Part shown: positions 41,166-49,932 of the stretch, in pieces
Numbering within the stretch: position 1 is the first letter of the stretch
Layout of the letters: the number at the start of each line of letters is the position of its first letter
NCBI GenBank assembly: GCA_964371355.1
Contig: CAYJMG010000005.1
Location: 81,610 to 145,609, forward strand
DNA length: 64,000 nucleotides
Direction: 5' to 3'
Source: JACRBR01 sp964371355
GTDB lineage: Bacteria; Chloroflexota; Dehalococcoidia; DSTF01; JACRBR01
Position numbers and translations under genes: made by a program
Notes under the pieces: generated by a model
Seen by the model: only the letters and a program-made list of their open reading frames with translations
Database searches by the model: none
Told to the model about the DNA's origin: nothing

Positions 41166-42107
41166 ATGCGCAAATTTACACTACTCACAACTATCCCGGT
41201 GTTCTTGCTCGCCGGACTCATCGTCGCCTGTGGGGGCGACGGTAAGAAGACAGTCGATGTTCCCGGCGGCGGCGAGATCACCGTCAGCGACGATCTGCCC
41301 GACAACTTCCCGGATGACCTGCCGAAGTACGACGGCGCGAAGGTGCTCGGTAGCGTCACGGGCGAGTCCGAGGGTCAGGAAGGGACGCTCGTCACCTTCG
41401 AGACCGACGACGACATCGACGATGTTGAGGCCTTCTACGAGAGCGAACTCGAGGACAAGGGCTGGAAGAGCGTGTCGACCGGCAGCTTCGGTGGCGCCGG
41501 GCAGTTCGTCGTCACCAAGGGCGACACCGCCGCTTCGGTGTTCATCTCCGAGGTGAACGACAAAGTGACCATTCTCATCACCTATGGCAGCAAGGCGGAC
41601 CTCGGCCTCGATGATTCGTCCGACAGCGGTGACGATTCGTCGAGCGATGACAGCGGCGACGACTCATCGAGCGACGACAGCGGCGACGATTCGTCGAGCG
41701 ACGACAGCAGCGACGATTCGTCGAGTGACGACTCCGGCGACAGCGGCTCGGCCGAGCTGCCGGACGAGGTTGACCTCGACGACGAATACCCGAAGGACGA
41801 GATCCCGCTGCCCGACGGCGCGCGCGTCACCAGCAGCAGCTCCATTACGGCCGGGGGCCAGCGCACCTTCTACGTCGAGCTGTACGTCAAGAAGAGCGTC
41901 GACGACCTGGAGACGTTCTACAAGGACAAGCTGGAGGGGGCCGGCTACGAGAACTCGTTCTCGACCACGTCCGACGGTGAGTTGTTCCTGTCATACACGT
42001 CGGCCAGCGATGCGAGCAGCATCGCCGGTGTTACCGTGAACATCGGTCCGTCCGACGTCGAGGGCTATTCGAAGGTAAGCCTCTCAATCACCAGCCCCGA
42101 CGAGTAG
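41166..42107 (+). CDS. Lipoprotein with two related domains joined by an Asp/Ser repeat linker
   Basis: 313 residues. ATG 41166 sits eight bases after AAGGAG; ATG 41160 is too close. Lipobox LIVAC (Cys about 22). Two homologous ~90-residue domains start with DLPKYDGAKVLGS and EIPLPDGARVTSS, and both contain a D-V/L-E-x-F-Y-x-x-x-L-E-x-x-G segment (DVEAFYESELEDKGW, DLETFYKDKLEGAGY). They are separated by about 50 residues of Asp/Ser-rich repeat. It is probably a cell-surface lipoprotein of unknown role, with the acidic linker as a flexible, possibly cation-binding spacer. It is followed by a strong terminator. Confidence 0.8.
   Translation: MRKFTLLTTIPVFLLAGLIVACGGDGKKTVDVPGGGEITVSDDLPDNFPDDLPKYDGAKVLGSVTGESEGQEGTLVTFETDDDIDDVEAFYESELEDKGWKSVSTGSFGGAGQFVVTKGDTAASVFISEVNDKVTILITYGSKADLGLDDSSDSGDDSSSDDSGDDSSSDDSGDDSSSDDSSDDSSSDDSGDSGSAELPDEVDLDDEYPKDEIPLPDGARVTSSSSITAGGQRTFYVELYVKKSVDDLETFYKDKLEGAGYENSFSTTSDGELFLSYTSASDASSIAGVTVNIGPSDVEGYSKVSLSITSPDE
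41631..41738 (+). repeat. Four 27-base tandem repeats coding an acidic Asp/Ser linker
   Basis: Four near-identical 27-base units (41631, 41658, 41685, 41712), each encoding DDSSSDDSG or a one-residue variant. Units differ by a few mostly silent changes. In-frame unit length means the number can change without breaking the gene. Confidence 0.9.
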
Positions 42108-42130
42108 GCCGCACCCGGATCCTGTAACGA

Positions 42131-42165
42131 ACGGCCCCGGTCGCGCGCCCGGGGCCGTTTTTTTT
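42131..42165 (+). terminator. Strong intrinsic terminator
   Basis: ACGGCCCCGG (42131-42140) and CCGGGGCCGT (42149-42158) form a perfect 10-base stem with an 8-base loop, followed by eight T. It ends the lipoprotein transcript. Confidence 0.92.
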
Positions 42166-42231
42166 ACAGCCACCAAGAACCCCCCCCCCAAGATCTCCGT
42201 AGAGGAGGCGCAAGCGCGCATCCTCTACAAC

Positions 42232-43440
42232 GTGCCCAACCTGGAACCTGTCGACACGCCGATCCTGGACGCGCTGGGCCAAGTGACGGCTGAGGACGTC
42301 GTCTCCCCCCTCGATATCCCGCCCCACGACAACACCGGGATGGACGGCTACGCGGTGCGCGCCGCCGACACTGCTGGCGCGTCCGAGGCCAGCCCCGCCC
42401 AACTCCGCGTCGTCGGCGAACTCGCTGCCGGATACCTCTTCGACGGCCGCGTGGGGCCGGGCGAGGCCGTCCGCATCATGACGGGCGCACCCATACCGCC
42501 CGGCGCCGACGCCATCGTGCCCTTCGAGGAGACCGATGAGCCCTCGGGGCGATCGTTCGGCGCCTTCGCGAAGTCCCGTGACGTCGTCGGCATCCGGAAG
42601 GCCGCGCTCCCCGGCGCGAACATTCGCTACGCCGCCGAGGACGTCCGGCGAGGCCAGGCCATCGTCCCCCGTGGCGCCGTGCTCCACCCGGCGCAGATCG
42701 GCGTGCTGGCCTCGCTGGGCATGGCCACCGTCGGTGTGCACCGCCGGCCCGTCGTCGCCATCCTCAGCACCGGCGACGAAGTCGTCGATCCCGGGCAGCC
42801 GCTACGGCCCGGGCAAATCTACGACAGCAACGCGTACAGCATCTCGGCGATGGTCCACGCCCACGGGGGCATCCCACGACGTCTTGGCATCGCGAAGGAC
42901 ACCGTCGAGGCGCTGACCGCCCGCCTGCGCGAGGGCCTCGACGCCGACATGCTCGTGACCTCGGCTGGTGTCTCGCGCGGCGACTACGACGTCGTGAAGG
43001 ACGTGCTCGCGAAAGAGGGTGAAGTCGACTTCTGGACCGTGCGCATGCGCCCTGGCAAACCGCTTGCGTTCGGCGCCTTCGTCTCCGGCGACCGCCGCGT
43101 CCCGCACATCGGCCTGCCCGGCAACCCCGTCAGTTCGATGGTGTCGTTCGAACTCTTCGGCCGGCCTGCAATCTTCAGGATGCTGGGCCGCGCCGACTGG
43201 CAGCGGCCGGTCGTGCGCGCCGTCGCCGACGAGCCGATTCCCAATACGGACGGCCGCCGGGTGTACGCGCGCGCCATCCTCACGCAGCGCGACGGCGCCT
43301 GGCACGCCGCTCTTACAGGGCCCCAGGGCTCCGGCATCCTCACCTCGATGGCGCAGGCCAACGCCCTCGCCGTCGTCCCGGAGCACGTCCTCGGCATCCA
43401 TCCCGGCGAAGAGGTCGACTGCCTCCTGATCGACGACTAA
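42232..43440 (+). CDS. moeA: Molybdopterin molybdenumtransferase MoeA
   Basis: 402 residues as annotated from GTG 42232; inserts Mo into adenylylated molybdopterin. Motifs: NTGMDGYAVRA, MTGAPIPPGADAIVPFEET, ILSTGDEV, SAGVSRGDYD, RPGKPLAFG and GLPGNPVSSMVSFELF. Homologues start earlier: the in-frame upstream codons read ISVEEAQARILYNV, a typical MoeA opening, but the codon where Met is expected is AAG (42190) and it is preceded by a run of ten C. No ATG, GTG or TTG lies in frame before the terminator. The true start is therefore lost to an indel or misassembly, or is non-canonical. It probably supplies cofactor for the molybdoenzyme at 7.4-10.2 kb. Confidence 0.9.
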   Translation: MPNLEPVDTPILDALGQVTAEDVVSPLDIPPHDNTGMDGYAVRAADTAGASEASPAQLRVVGELAAGYLFDGRVGPGEAVRIMTGAPIPPGADAIVPFEETDEPSGRSFGAFAKSRDVVGIRKAALPGANIRYAAEDVRRGQAIVPRGAVLHPAQIGVLASLGMATVGVHRRPVVAILSTGDEVVDPGQPLRPGQIYDSNAYSISAMVHAHGGIPRRLGIAKDTVEALTARLREGLDADMLVTSAGVSRGDYDVVKDVLAKEGEVDFWTVRMRPGKPLAFGAFVSGDRRVPHIGLPGNPVSSMVSFELFGRPAIFRMLGRADWQRPVVRAVADEPIPNTDGRRVYARAILTQRDGAWHAALTGPQGSGILTSMAQANALAVVPEHVLGIHPGEEVDCLLIDD

Positions 43441-43477
43441 CCCTGTCCCCTGTCGCCTGCGAAGTACCGAACTACCC

Positions 43478-43753
43478 CTACATCTCGACGCCGAACCGCC
43501 CGAAGCCGCCTGACGCCTCGCTCCAGTTGAAGTCCACGCTCTCCACGCGCGAGAACCGGGGGCCTTCGTACAGCGCGCGCAGCAGCTCCTCCAGCAACGC
43601 CTCCTCGCCTTCCGCCACCACCTCGACCGACTGGCCGTCGTCGCCGTTACGCACATAGCCAGTCACGGCGCGTCGCGTCGCCTCGTGCCGTACGAACTCA
43701 CGGAACCCCACACCCTGCACCCGCCCCACGACAATCGCGTGCAGCCGGGTCAT
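43478..43753 (-). CDS. acyP: Acylphosphatase
   Basis: 91 residues, normal length. Hydrolyses acyl-phosphates. The signature GRVQGVGFREFVRHEA carries the catalytic Arg in VGFR, and the second block GYVRNGDDGQSVEVVAEG carries the catalytic Asn. The C-terminal SGGFGRFGVEM is slightly atypical. The gene is followed by a CCCCTGT-type repeat region. Confidence 0.95.
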   Translation of the reverse strand: MTRLHAIVVGRVQGVGFREFVRHEATRRAVTGYVRNGDDGQSVEVVAEGEEALLEELLRALYEGPRFSRVESVDFNWSEASGGFGRFGVEM

Positions 43754-43771
43754 GTCGGCCTCCTGCCGCCC

Positions 43772-44503
43772 TCAGAGCTCCTTGAAAAACGAGACCGCGA
43801 ACACGTTCTCCACAGAGCCGTCCTTCGCGCTGATCGAGTACGCCACCGCCTCGAACACTCCGGCGGGTAGCGTGCTCACGTCGAACGACGTCGTCCACGA
43901 ACCCCTGCCCGGCGCGCCCACCGTCTGCACTGTTTTCGTCGCCAGCACGGCCCCGGAAGGGTCCCGCAGGTCGACCAGCAGCGAACCCTCGAACACGCTC
44001 GCCGTCCCGCTGACGCTGATCAGCGACTGCGCGATCGTGCGGTGCCCGCAGGCTGGCGATTCAATCACGATCGGTGGCAGCGTGGCGCTCACGGTGACCG
44101 TCCGCGACACGACATTCTCCTCCGAACCGTCCTTCGCGCTGCGGCTGAAGGCGCGCAACGTCACCGGCTGGTCCGACGACGGCGGCGCGAACGCCAGTGT
44201 CGTCGACCAGGTCCCCAGCGTACCCGTCCCAGACGTCGCCTGAACGTTGCGTTCGCACAACAGGCCCGTGGAGTCGACGGCCTGCACGACGAGTGCCGCC
44301 TCAAATACGTTCGCCTCCCCCGATATCTCGAACGGCACCGTCACCGCCGCGTCCTCCGAAGGCGCCACGATCTTGATCGCCGCGCTCTCGGCCGTGGCCG
44401 TCGCAACAGTTCCCCCATCGTTCTCCCCACCGCATGCCCAGAGCGTGCCCGCCAGGGCGACGATCAATGCGGTCAGGTAGCGGCTGCGCCGGCCCACGGT
44501 CAT
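43772..44503 (-). CDS. Lipoprotein with Gmad2-type Ig-like domains
   Basis: 243 residues. ATG 44503 is chosen for its strong GGGGAG site; the frame is open further upstream. Lipobox TLWACG (Cys about 23). Two consecutive immunoglobulin-like domains: the first has VPFEISGEANVFEAALVVQAVD, the second has IESPACGHRTIAQSLISVSG and GVFEAVAYSISAKDGSVENVF, the pattern of the Gmad2 domain seen with spore germination-type lipoproteins. Likely an extracytoplasmic binding protein of unknown ligand. Divergent from fmt. Confidence 0.82.
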   Translation of the reverse strand: MTVGRRSRYLTALIVALAGTLWACGGENDGGTVATATAESAAIKIVAPSEDAAVTVPFEISGEANVFEAALVVQAVDSTGLLCERNVQATSGTGTLGTWSTTLAFAPPSSDQPVTLRAFSRSAKDGSEENVVSRTVTVSATLPPIVIESPACGHRTIAQSLISVSGTASVFEGSLLVDLRDPSGAVLATKTVQTVGAPGRGSWTTSFDVSTLPAGVFEAVAYSISAKDGSVENVFAVSFFKEL

Positions 44504-44608
44504 ACGTCTCCCCTTCGTGCCCATTCGTGTTCGTTCGCGGATCCGGGGCCCTCCAGGCCCCGCCGAGTATAGCGCCGCACCGGGGATGGGCCTGTTATGC
44601 TCCCGGCG

Positions 44609-45556
44609 ATGCGCATCCTCTTCATGGGCTCGCCCGACTTCGCGTTGCCAACACTCCGCCGCCTGATCGAGAGCGAACACGATGTGGTCGGTGTCTTCAC
44701 CCAGCCCGACCGCCCGACCGGACGCGGCCGCAAGCTCGCCCCGCCGCCGGTGAAGACGCTAGCGCTCGAGCGCGATATCCCCGTCTACCAGCCTTCGTCG
44801 ATCAGCCGCCGCGAGTCCGTGGAGCAGATCCGCGTACTCGCCCCCGACCTGGGCGTCATCGCCGCGTACGGCCAGCTCCTGAAGCAGCCGGTGCTGGAGG
44901 TCCCCCCACTCGGGGTGCTGAACGTGCATGCCTCGCTCCTCCCGCGCTGGCGAGGCGCCGCGCCGATCCCGGCTGCGATACTGGCCGACGACGCAGAGAC
45001 CGGCGCCACCATCATGAAGGTCGTGCTCGCCCTCGATGCCGGGCCCATGCTTGCCGCCGTCCGCGTGCCGATCGTCGCCGACGACACCGCGGCAACGCTG
45101 ACGCCGCGCATCGCCGAGGCGGGCGCCTCGTTGCTAGTCAGCATGTTGTCGCGCTATGCCGCCGGCGAGATCACGCCCGAGCCCCAGGACGATTCGTTGG
45201 CCACCTACGCCCCGCAGCTCACCAAGGAGGACGGCCGCATCGACTGGGCCGCCGAGACCGCTGAACGGATCGCCCGCAAGGTGCGCGCCTACAACCCCTG
45301 GCCCGTCGCCTGGACGACGCTCGATGGCCAGGTCCTGCGCATCCTCGAGGCCGTACCGCTCGGGGGGGACGCGGGCGCCACACTGGGGACGGTGTTGCCG
45401 CGGCGGGCTGACGATGATGCCCGCGTAGGACTTCGGGTGACGGTGGCGAGAGGCGCGCTCGGCGTGATCGCGGTGCAGCCTTCGGGCCGTCCGCCGATGG
45501 CGGCAGAGGCCTTCCTGCGCGGAAAGCCCGGCGTGCTGGGCCGCGCACTCGGCTGA
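44609..45556 (+). CDS. fmt: Methionyl-tRNA formyltransferase
   Basis: 315 residues from ATG 44609 (ATG 44597 would add MLPA). Formylates initiator Met-tRNA using 10-formyl-THF. Motifs: MGSPDFALPTL at the start and NVHASLLPRWRGAAPIPAAIL, which holds the catalytic Asn-His and the SLLPRWRGAAPI signature. The C-terminal tRNA-binding domain follows AYNPWPVAWTTLDGQVLRI. No def gene is next to it. Confidence 0.96.
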   Translation: MRILFMGSPDFALPTLRRLIESEHDVVGVFTQPDRPTGRGRKLAPPPVKTLALERDIPVYQPSSISRRESVEQIRVLAPDLGVIAAYGQLLKQPVLEVPPLGVLNVHASLLPRWRGAAPIPAAILADDAETGATIMKVVLALDAGPMLAAVRVPIVADDTAATLTPRIAEAGASLLVSMLSRYAAGEITPEPQDDSLATYAPQLTKEDGRIDWAAETAERIARKVRAYNPWPVAWTTLDGQVLRILEAVPLGGDAGATLGTVLPRRADDDARVGLRVTVARGALGVIAVQPSGRPPMAAEAFLRGKPGVLGRALG

Positions 45557-45563
45557 TTCGCCG

Positions 45564-45951
45564 TTACCCAAAGCTGCAAGACAGGCACCCGCTCTGCAAG
45601 GCAAGCTCGCTCGTCGAACGTAGGCGCAGGCGCTCGTAACTGTAGGCAACGAGGTCTTCGTATGGCATTCGAGACAGATCCATCATCAGCGTTGGCTGCT
45701 GCAGGTCGATCAAACAGCCGGCGGAGGTCCTCGCGTTCATCGATCCCCGTCGGTGTAAACGTGAGGAACGGGCGTCCGCCGCGATCGACGGCAAGCCGCT
45801 GGCCTTCAGAATCCCACGCGGCCGTGATCCGGTGAGCGTACTTGTCGCTGACTCCGTGCATCGCCTGGCCAGCATCCTCGAACGCGATGACGCCACGACC
45901 GTCATACTGCACGAACACCGACCCGGCGATCCCGTAATCGCCTTCACTCAT
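45564..45951 (-). pseudogene. Frameshifted hypothetical gene
   Basis: From ATG 45951 the frame reads a protein-like sequence (MSEGDYGIAGSVFVQYDGRG, then DAGQAMHGVSDKYAHRI, ending EDLRRLFD). Near 45705-45715 the coherent sequence moves to the next frame (DLQQPTLMMDLSRMPYEDL, then VAYSYERLRLR) and ends at 45564. Dropping one base in TGATCGACC joins the two into a ~128-residue protein. I do not recognise the family. It could be a real single-base loss of function or an indel error. It lies between fmt and mutL, on mutL's strand, 62 bases after mutL. Confidence 0.5.
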
Positions 45952-46013
45952 CACGCGTTGCCTCTGCGCCGATCCTGTCGGCGCTCTTGTGCCCTCTCTC
46001 CGTGCTGAGATCG

Positions 46014-47864
46014 TCACTTCCGCCGGAACTCCCGCGCGATGGCGTCCGCCGCCAGGTGCACCATCGTCGGGCGGCCGTGCGGACACGTCCGCGGTGCATC
46101 GCACGACTCCAGCAGCCGCAGCAACTCCCGCTGTTCCTGCTCCGACATGCTCATCCCCGCTCGGACGGCCGCGTGGCACGCCAGCGACGCTGCCACGCGA
46201 TGCCCCGCCTCCTCCGTCCCAGGCCCGCCGGCCGCCGGCCCGCCGGCCGCGTCGTCGCGCGACATGCGGTCCAGCAGCTCGGCGATCGCCGCCGCCAGGT
46301 CGTCGCCGGTCAGCGACGCCGGTATTGTGCGCACGACGTACGCCGCATCGCCGAAATGCTCGACCTCGAATCCCAGCCCGGCGAATGCACCCGCGTGCTC
46401 CGCCAACAGCGCCCGCTGCGGTGCACCCAGCTCGACGGTCAGCGGCTCCAGGAGCCCCTGCACATCCGGCCGACCGGCCCGCGCTGACGCCAGGAACCGC
46501 TCGTACAGCACGCGCTCGTGGGCGGCGTGCTGGTCGACCAGGTACATACCGTCCGGGCCTTCCGCCACGACGTACGTCGCGTTCACCTGCCCCACCGCCC
46601 GCAGCAGTGGCAGCTTCTCCGCCATCGTCACCGCCGTCCCCGCGGGAGCGCGGGCATCCTCGCCCGCGTGTCGCACGACCGTCCCAGGCTGCGCTTCGCC
46701 GGACGCGTCGGCGTTCGCATATCCGGCCTCGAAGCCGCGGTTGGCGCCTCCCGGGGCCGGCGACGGCATGGGCATCTGTACCGGGCGCTGCATCAGGAAC
46801 AGCGGCGGCCGCTCGCCCGCTACGTCTGTCCCGCCACCCCATACGCCCGCCGACGCCATCGGTACCGTGCCCCGGTCGGCGATCGCCCGCCGGACCGCGC
46901 GCTGCAGCGACCCGAACACGGCGCGCTCGTTGCGCAGCCGCACCTCCGCCTTCGTCGGGTGAACGTTTACGTCCACCTGGTCAGCCGGCACGGCGATGTT
47001 CAGCACCGCCACCGGACGCCGGCCCACGGGCAGCATCCCCTGGTATGCCTCCTCCACCGCGAAGGTCAGTGCGCGGTTCTTCACCCAGCGCCGGTTCACG
47101 TACAGGCCGATGTAGTTGCGCGATGACCGGTGCACCCGCGGGTCGCACACGACGCCGCGTACCGACGCCTCGCCCTCGCCCGCCGCCTGCGCCGCGACCT
47201 CGATAGCCGCGGCGGCCACGTCCCTGCTGTACACCGCCGCCACGGCATCGACCACGCTCCCGCTGCCGGTCGTCTGCAGTACTGTCTTCGCGTCCACCAC
47301 CAGCTCGAACCGCACCTCGGGGTACGCCATCGCGTAATGCGTGACCACCGCCGTCACCTGCGAGGACTCGCTACCCGCCGACCGCAGGAACTTCAGCCGT
47401 GCCGGTTGCGCCGAGAACAGCCGCCGCACGGTGAACACGGTACCCGGCGGCGTCGCCCCCGCACCCTCATCGACAATCTCCCCCTCGCGCAGCCGCACCC
47501 GCGCGCCCACGTCGTTCCCCGCCACCCGCGTTAGCAGGTCGACCTCGCCCGCGGCCGCGATGCTGGGCAACGCCTCGCCACGGAACCCCAGCGTGGCCAC
47601 CCGCCACAGGTCGTCCTCGGTCGCGACCTTGCTCGTGGCGTGCCGCTCGAACGCCAGGCGCAGCTCGCCCGGCTCGATCCCGCAACCGTTGTCGGCGATC
47701 CGGATCAGCGCCAGACCGCCCTCGCGGATCTCGACCGAGATCTGCGTCGCGCCAGCGTCCAGCGCGTTCTCGACCAGCTCTTTCACCGCCGAGGCGGGAC
47801 GCTCGATCACCTCGCCAGCGGCGATCTTCGCCGCTTCGTGCGGCGCCAGGATGCGGATCGGCAT
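46014..47864 (-). CDS. mutL: DNA mismatch repair protein MutL
   Basis: 616 residues from ATG 47864 with AAGGAG upstream. GHKL ATPase N-terminus: IAAGEVIERPASAVKELVENALDAG, ADNGCGI, FERHATSK and TLGFRGEAL. The C-terminal domain has DQHAAHERVLYERF, the metal-binding DQHA(X)2E(X)4E motif of nicking MutL enzymes, so it should be an endonuclease and not E. coli-like. The linker (about residues 330-410) is low complexity. It includes a stretch encoded by a REP-like palindrome (46649-46668). mutS is 2 kb away on the same strand. Confidence 0.97.
   Translation of the reverse strand: MPIRILAPHEAAKIAAGEVIERPASAVKELVENALDAGATQISVEIREGGLALIRIADNGCGIEPGELRLAFERHATSKVATEDDLWRVATLGFRGEALPSIAAAGEVDLLTRVAGNDVGARVRLREGEIVDEGAGATPPGTVFTVRRLFSAQPARLKFLRSAGSESSQVTAVVTHYAMAYPEVRFELVVDAKTVLQTTGSGSVVDAVAAVYSRDVAAAAIEVAAQAAGEGEASVRGVVCDPRVHRSSRNYIGLYVNRRWVKNRALTFAVEEAYQGMLPVGRRPVAVLNIAVPADQVDVNVHPTKAEVRLRNERAVFGSLQRAVRRAIADRGTVPMASAGVWGGGTDVAGERPPLFLMQRPVQMPMPSPAPGGANRGFEAGYANADASGEAQPGTVVRHAGEDARAPAGTAVTMAEKLPLLRAVGQVNATYVVAEGPDGMYLVDQHAAHERVLYERFLASARAGRPDVQGLLEPLTVELGAPQRALLAEHAGAFAGLGFEVEHFGDAAYVVRTIPASLTGDDLAAAIAELLDRMSRDDAAGGPAAGGPGTEEAGHRVAASLACHAAVRAGMSMSEQEQRELLRLLESCDAPRTCPHGRPTMVHLAADAIAREFRRK
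46649..46668. repeat. REP-like palindrome inside the mutL linker
   Basis: CGCGGGC-ATCCTC-GCCCGCG. Its 20 bases match those at 57721-57740 at 16 positions, including the CCTCGCC core. It encodes part of the AGEDARAPAG stretch in the interdomain linker. Confidence 0.5.
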
Positions 47865-47926
47865 CGATGCTCCTTCGACGCGATTGTAACAGCACGCAGG
47901 CCACGCTCTCCGGTACGCTGTGCGGC

Positions 47927-49300
47927 GTGACACGTCTCACAGGGATGGCGCTGCTGCTGTCTTTCGTTATGTCGGCCGTTGCCCTGGCCGCCTCGCGCGA
48001 CGCCCGCCCTCCGGCCGCTGTCGCCGCGCCTCACGCTACGCAGGCCCCGGCCATCGAGTCCCCCACTACGCTCGTCGTGCGCGCGCAGCGCGTCGAGGAT
48101 CTGGACGCGGTCCAGGCGCTCGCGGCAGCGCTCGGATACGCCGCGCTCGACCGCGAGGACCGGCCGCCGGCGCTCTACGTCGCTATCCCCGGTGGCGTGT
48201 CGCTCGCCCGCGCCGTCACCGACTTCGCCGCGAAGCCCGGCGTCCTCTACGCCGAGCCCGCCTACCCCTTGCGCGCCACCGACGCGCCGGCCGACCCGCT
48301 GTACGCGCGCGACCAGACCGGCTACATGGAGATGATGCACGCCCCCGAGGCCTGGGATCTCAGCACGGGCGCGGGCGTGATCGTCGCCGTCCTCGACACC
48401 GGGCTCGACGTAGCGCACCCGGATCTCGCCGAGCGCGTGTGGACGAACGCACGGGAGGTCCCGGCGAATGGCGTCGACGACGACGCGGACGGCTGTATCG
48501 ACGACGTGCATGGCTGCGCGTTCCTGCACACGCCCGGCGAGGAGTGCGCGACGGCCACCGGTGGCGACGTGGCTGACGACCTGGGACACGGTACGTTCGT
48601 CGCCGGTATCATCGCCGCCTCCGGCAACGGCCAGGGCATGGTAGGCGTCGCGCGCGACGCCACCGTGCTGCCGGTGAAGATCCTCGACTGCACCGGCAAC
48701 GGGAACACCTTCTCGCTCGCCCAGGGCATCCTCTACGCCGCCGAGCACGGAGCGCGGGTTCTCAACGTCAGCCTCGGCGGGCCCGTTGACTCGGTCTATG
48801 TGCGTGAGACCATCCGCGTCGCGCGCGACCAGTACGGGGCACTGCTCGTCGCCGCCTCCGGCAACAGCGGCGGCGAGGTCGCGTACCCCGCACGCTACGA
48901 TAGCGCGTTGGCGGTCGGTGCGGCGACCGCCGCCGGCGACCAGCGCGCGTCGTTCTCGAACTCTGGCCCCGAGGTGGATGTCGTCGCCATCGGCGAAGGC
49001 ATCATCGGCGCCGTGCCCGACAGCGCCTGCGACGGTTTCTTCCTCTGCCTGGAGAGCACCGGCTATGCGGTCGGCAACGGTACGTCGTTCTCCGCGCCCA
49101 TCGTCTCTGGGCTCGCCGCGCTCATGCTCTCGCGCAATCCCTTCCTGCCTCCCGACGCGCTCGCCGGCCTGATCAAGTCGACCGCCGACCCCATGCCCGC
49201 GTCCGACCGGCCAGACTGGGCGGGCGCTGGCCGCATCAACATGCTGCGCGCGCTCCAGCTCCCGTTCCGCCTCGGCGCTCCCGGCTCGTCCCGTAGCTGA
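47927..49300 (+). CDS. Secreted subtilisin-like S8 serine protease
   Basis: 457 residues from GTG 47927 (ATG 47945 is possible). Signal peptide about 1-25, then a prodomain (VVRAQRVEDLDAVQALAAALGY to VLYAEPAYPLRA). The catalytic triad is visible: Asp in VAVLDTGLDVAHPDL, His in DDLGHGTFVAGI and Ser in NGTSFSAPIVSGLAALML. The oxyanion Asn lies in AASGNSGG. Four or more Cys in DDDADGCIDDVHGC and SACDGFFLC suggest disulfides. It is divergent from mutL, with 62 bases between starts. Confidence 0.93.
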   Translation: MTRLTGMALLLSFVMSAVALAASRDARPPAAVAAPHATQAPAIESPTTLVVRAQRVEDLDAVQALAAALGYAALDREDRPPALYVAIPGGVSLARAVTDFAAKPGVLYAEPAYPLRATDAPADPLYARDQTGYMEMMHAPEAWDLSTGAGVIVAVLDTGLDVAHPDLAERVWTNAREVPANGVDDDADGCIDDVHGCAFLHTPGEECATATGGDVADDLGHGTFVAGIIAASGNGQGMVGVARDATVLPVKILDCTGNGNTFSLAQGILYAAEHGARVLNVSLGGPVDSVYVRETIRVARDQYGALLVAASGNSGGEVAYPARYDSALAVGAATAAGDQRASFSNSGPEVDVVAIGEGIIGAVPDSACDGFFLCLESTGYAVGNGTSFSAPIVSGLAALMLSRNPFLPPDALAGLIKSTADPMPASDRPDWAGAGRINMLRALQLPFRLGAPGSSRS

Positions 49301-49310
49301 CACCCGCGGT

Positions 49311-49330
49311 CATTCCGATCGCAGCGAGGG
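49311..49330 (+). repeat. Dispersed repeat copy (GAGCGCAGCGA family)
   Basis: CATTCCGATCGCAGCGAGGG, matching copies at 56717 and 61073 around the core CGCAGCGA. Lies just after the S8 protease stop. Confidence 0.45.
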
Positions 49331-49436
49331 AAACGTGTGGTGAAACCCACATGAGCCCATGCAACAGCGCCTCCGGCACCGCTCTCGCCATTCCTGCCAA
49401 CCTTCTGTGGACCCTGTATCTCAATGGTGAATGCAA

Positions 49437-49838
49437 TCACCAACCCGCGACCGACTCCACCGCAATGCGCAGCAGCAGTCCGTTCGTCCCGTCCGTCGTC
49501 TCGACGTATCGCCTGCCGCTCTCCTCGCCCAGGTAGTGCACCGCCAGCGCCAGCCGCCACTCCGGCCCGGGCGCGGGCTCAATCGCCGCCGTCCCCCGCA
49601 CCAGCACCGTGTGATACGGCGCGTGCTCGTCATCGATACACAGCACCACGCGCGGGTCGCGTGCGATGTTCCGGTGCTTCTGCGAGCCGCGGTCCACCAG
49701 CACCAGGAACGCTCCGCCCTCGTGCCTGTACCAGACTGGCGACACATGAGGCGACCCGTCGCGCCGCGTCGACCCCAGCCGCCCAATACGCGCCTTCTCG
49801 ACGAACCGCACCTGCCGCTCACTCAGATCACGAGCCAT
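49437..49838 (-). CDS. PPOX-class (pyridoxamine 5'-phosphate oxidase-like) flavin or F420 protein
   Basis: 133 residues from ATG 49838 with GGAGG upstream. Split-barrel fold of the FMN/F420-dependent family: RIGRLGSTRRDGSPHVSPVWY, FLVLVDRGSQKHRNIARDPRVVLCID and HTVLVRGTAAIE. Members reduce small molecules with F420H2 or bind FMN or heme; the cofactor cannot be fixed from sequence alone. Monocistronic, between the S8 protease and mutS. Confidence 0.87.
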   Translation of the reverse strand: MARDLSERQVRFVEKARIGRLGSTRRDGSPHVSPVWYRHEGGAFLVLVDRGSQKHRNIARDPRVVLCIDDEHAPYHTVLVRGTAAIEPAPGPEWRLALAVHYLGEESGRRYVETTDGTNGLLLRIAVESVAGW

Positions 49839-49932
49839 ATCTGCGTCCTCCGTTGACACCTGTGCCACTGCGGCCTGCTGCTACCGCTGATCGCCTAGAC
49901 CTCATCGGCTGACGCACCGGCGCGCTGACGCG

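Noticed and set aside
41631..41738. CRISPR-like array
   Set aside because: The four 27-base units are contiguous with no spacers and lie in frame inside a lipoprotein gene.
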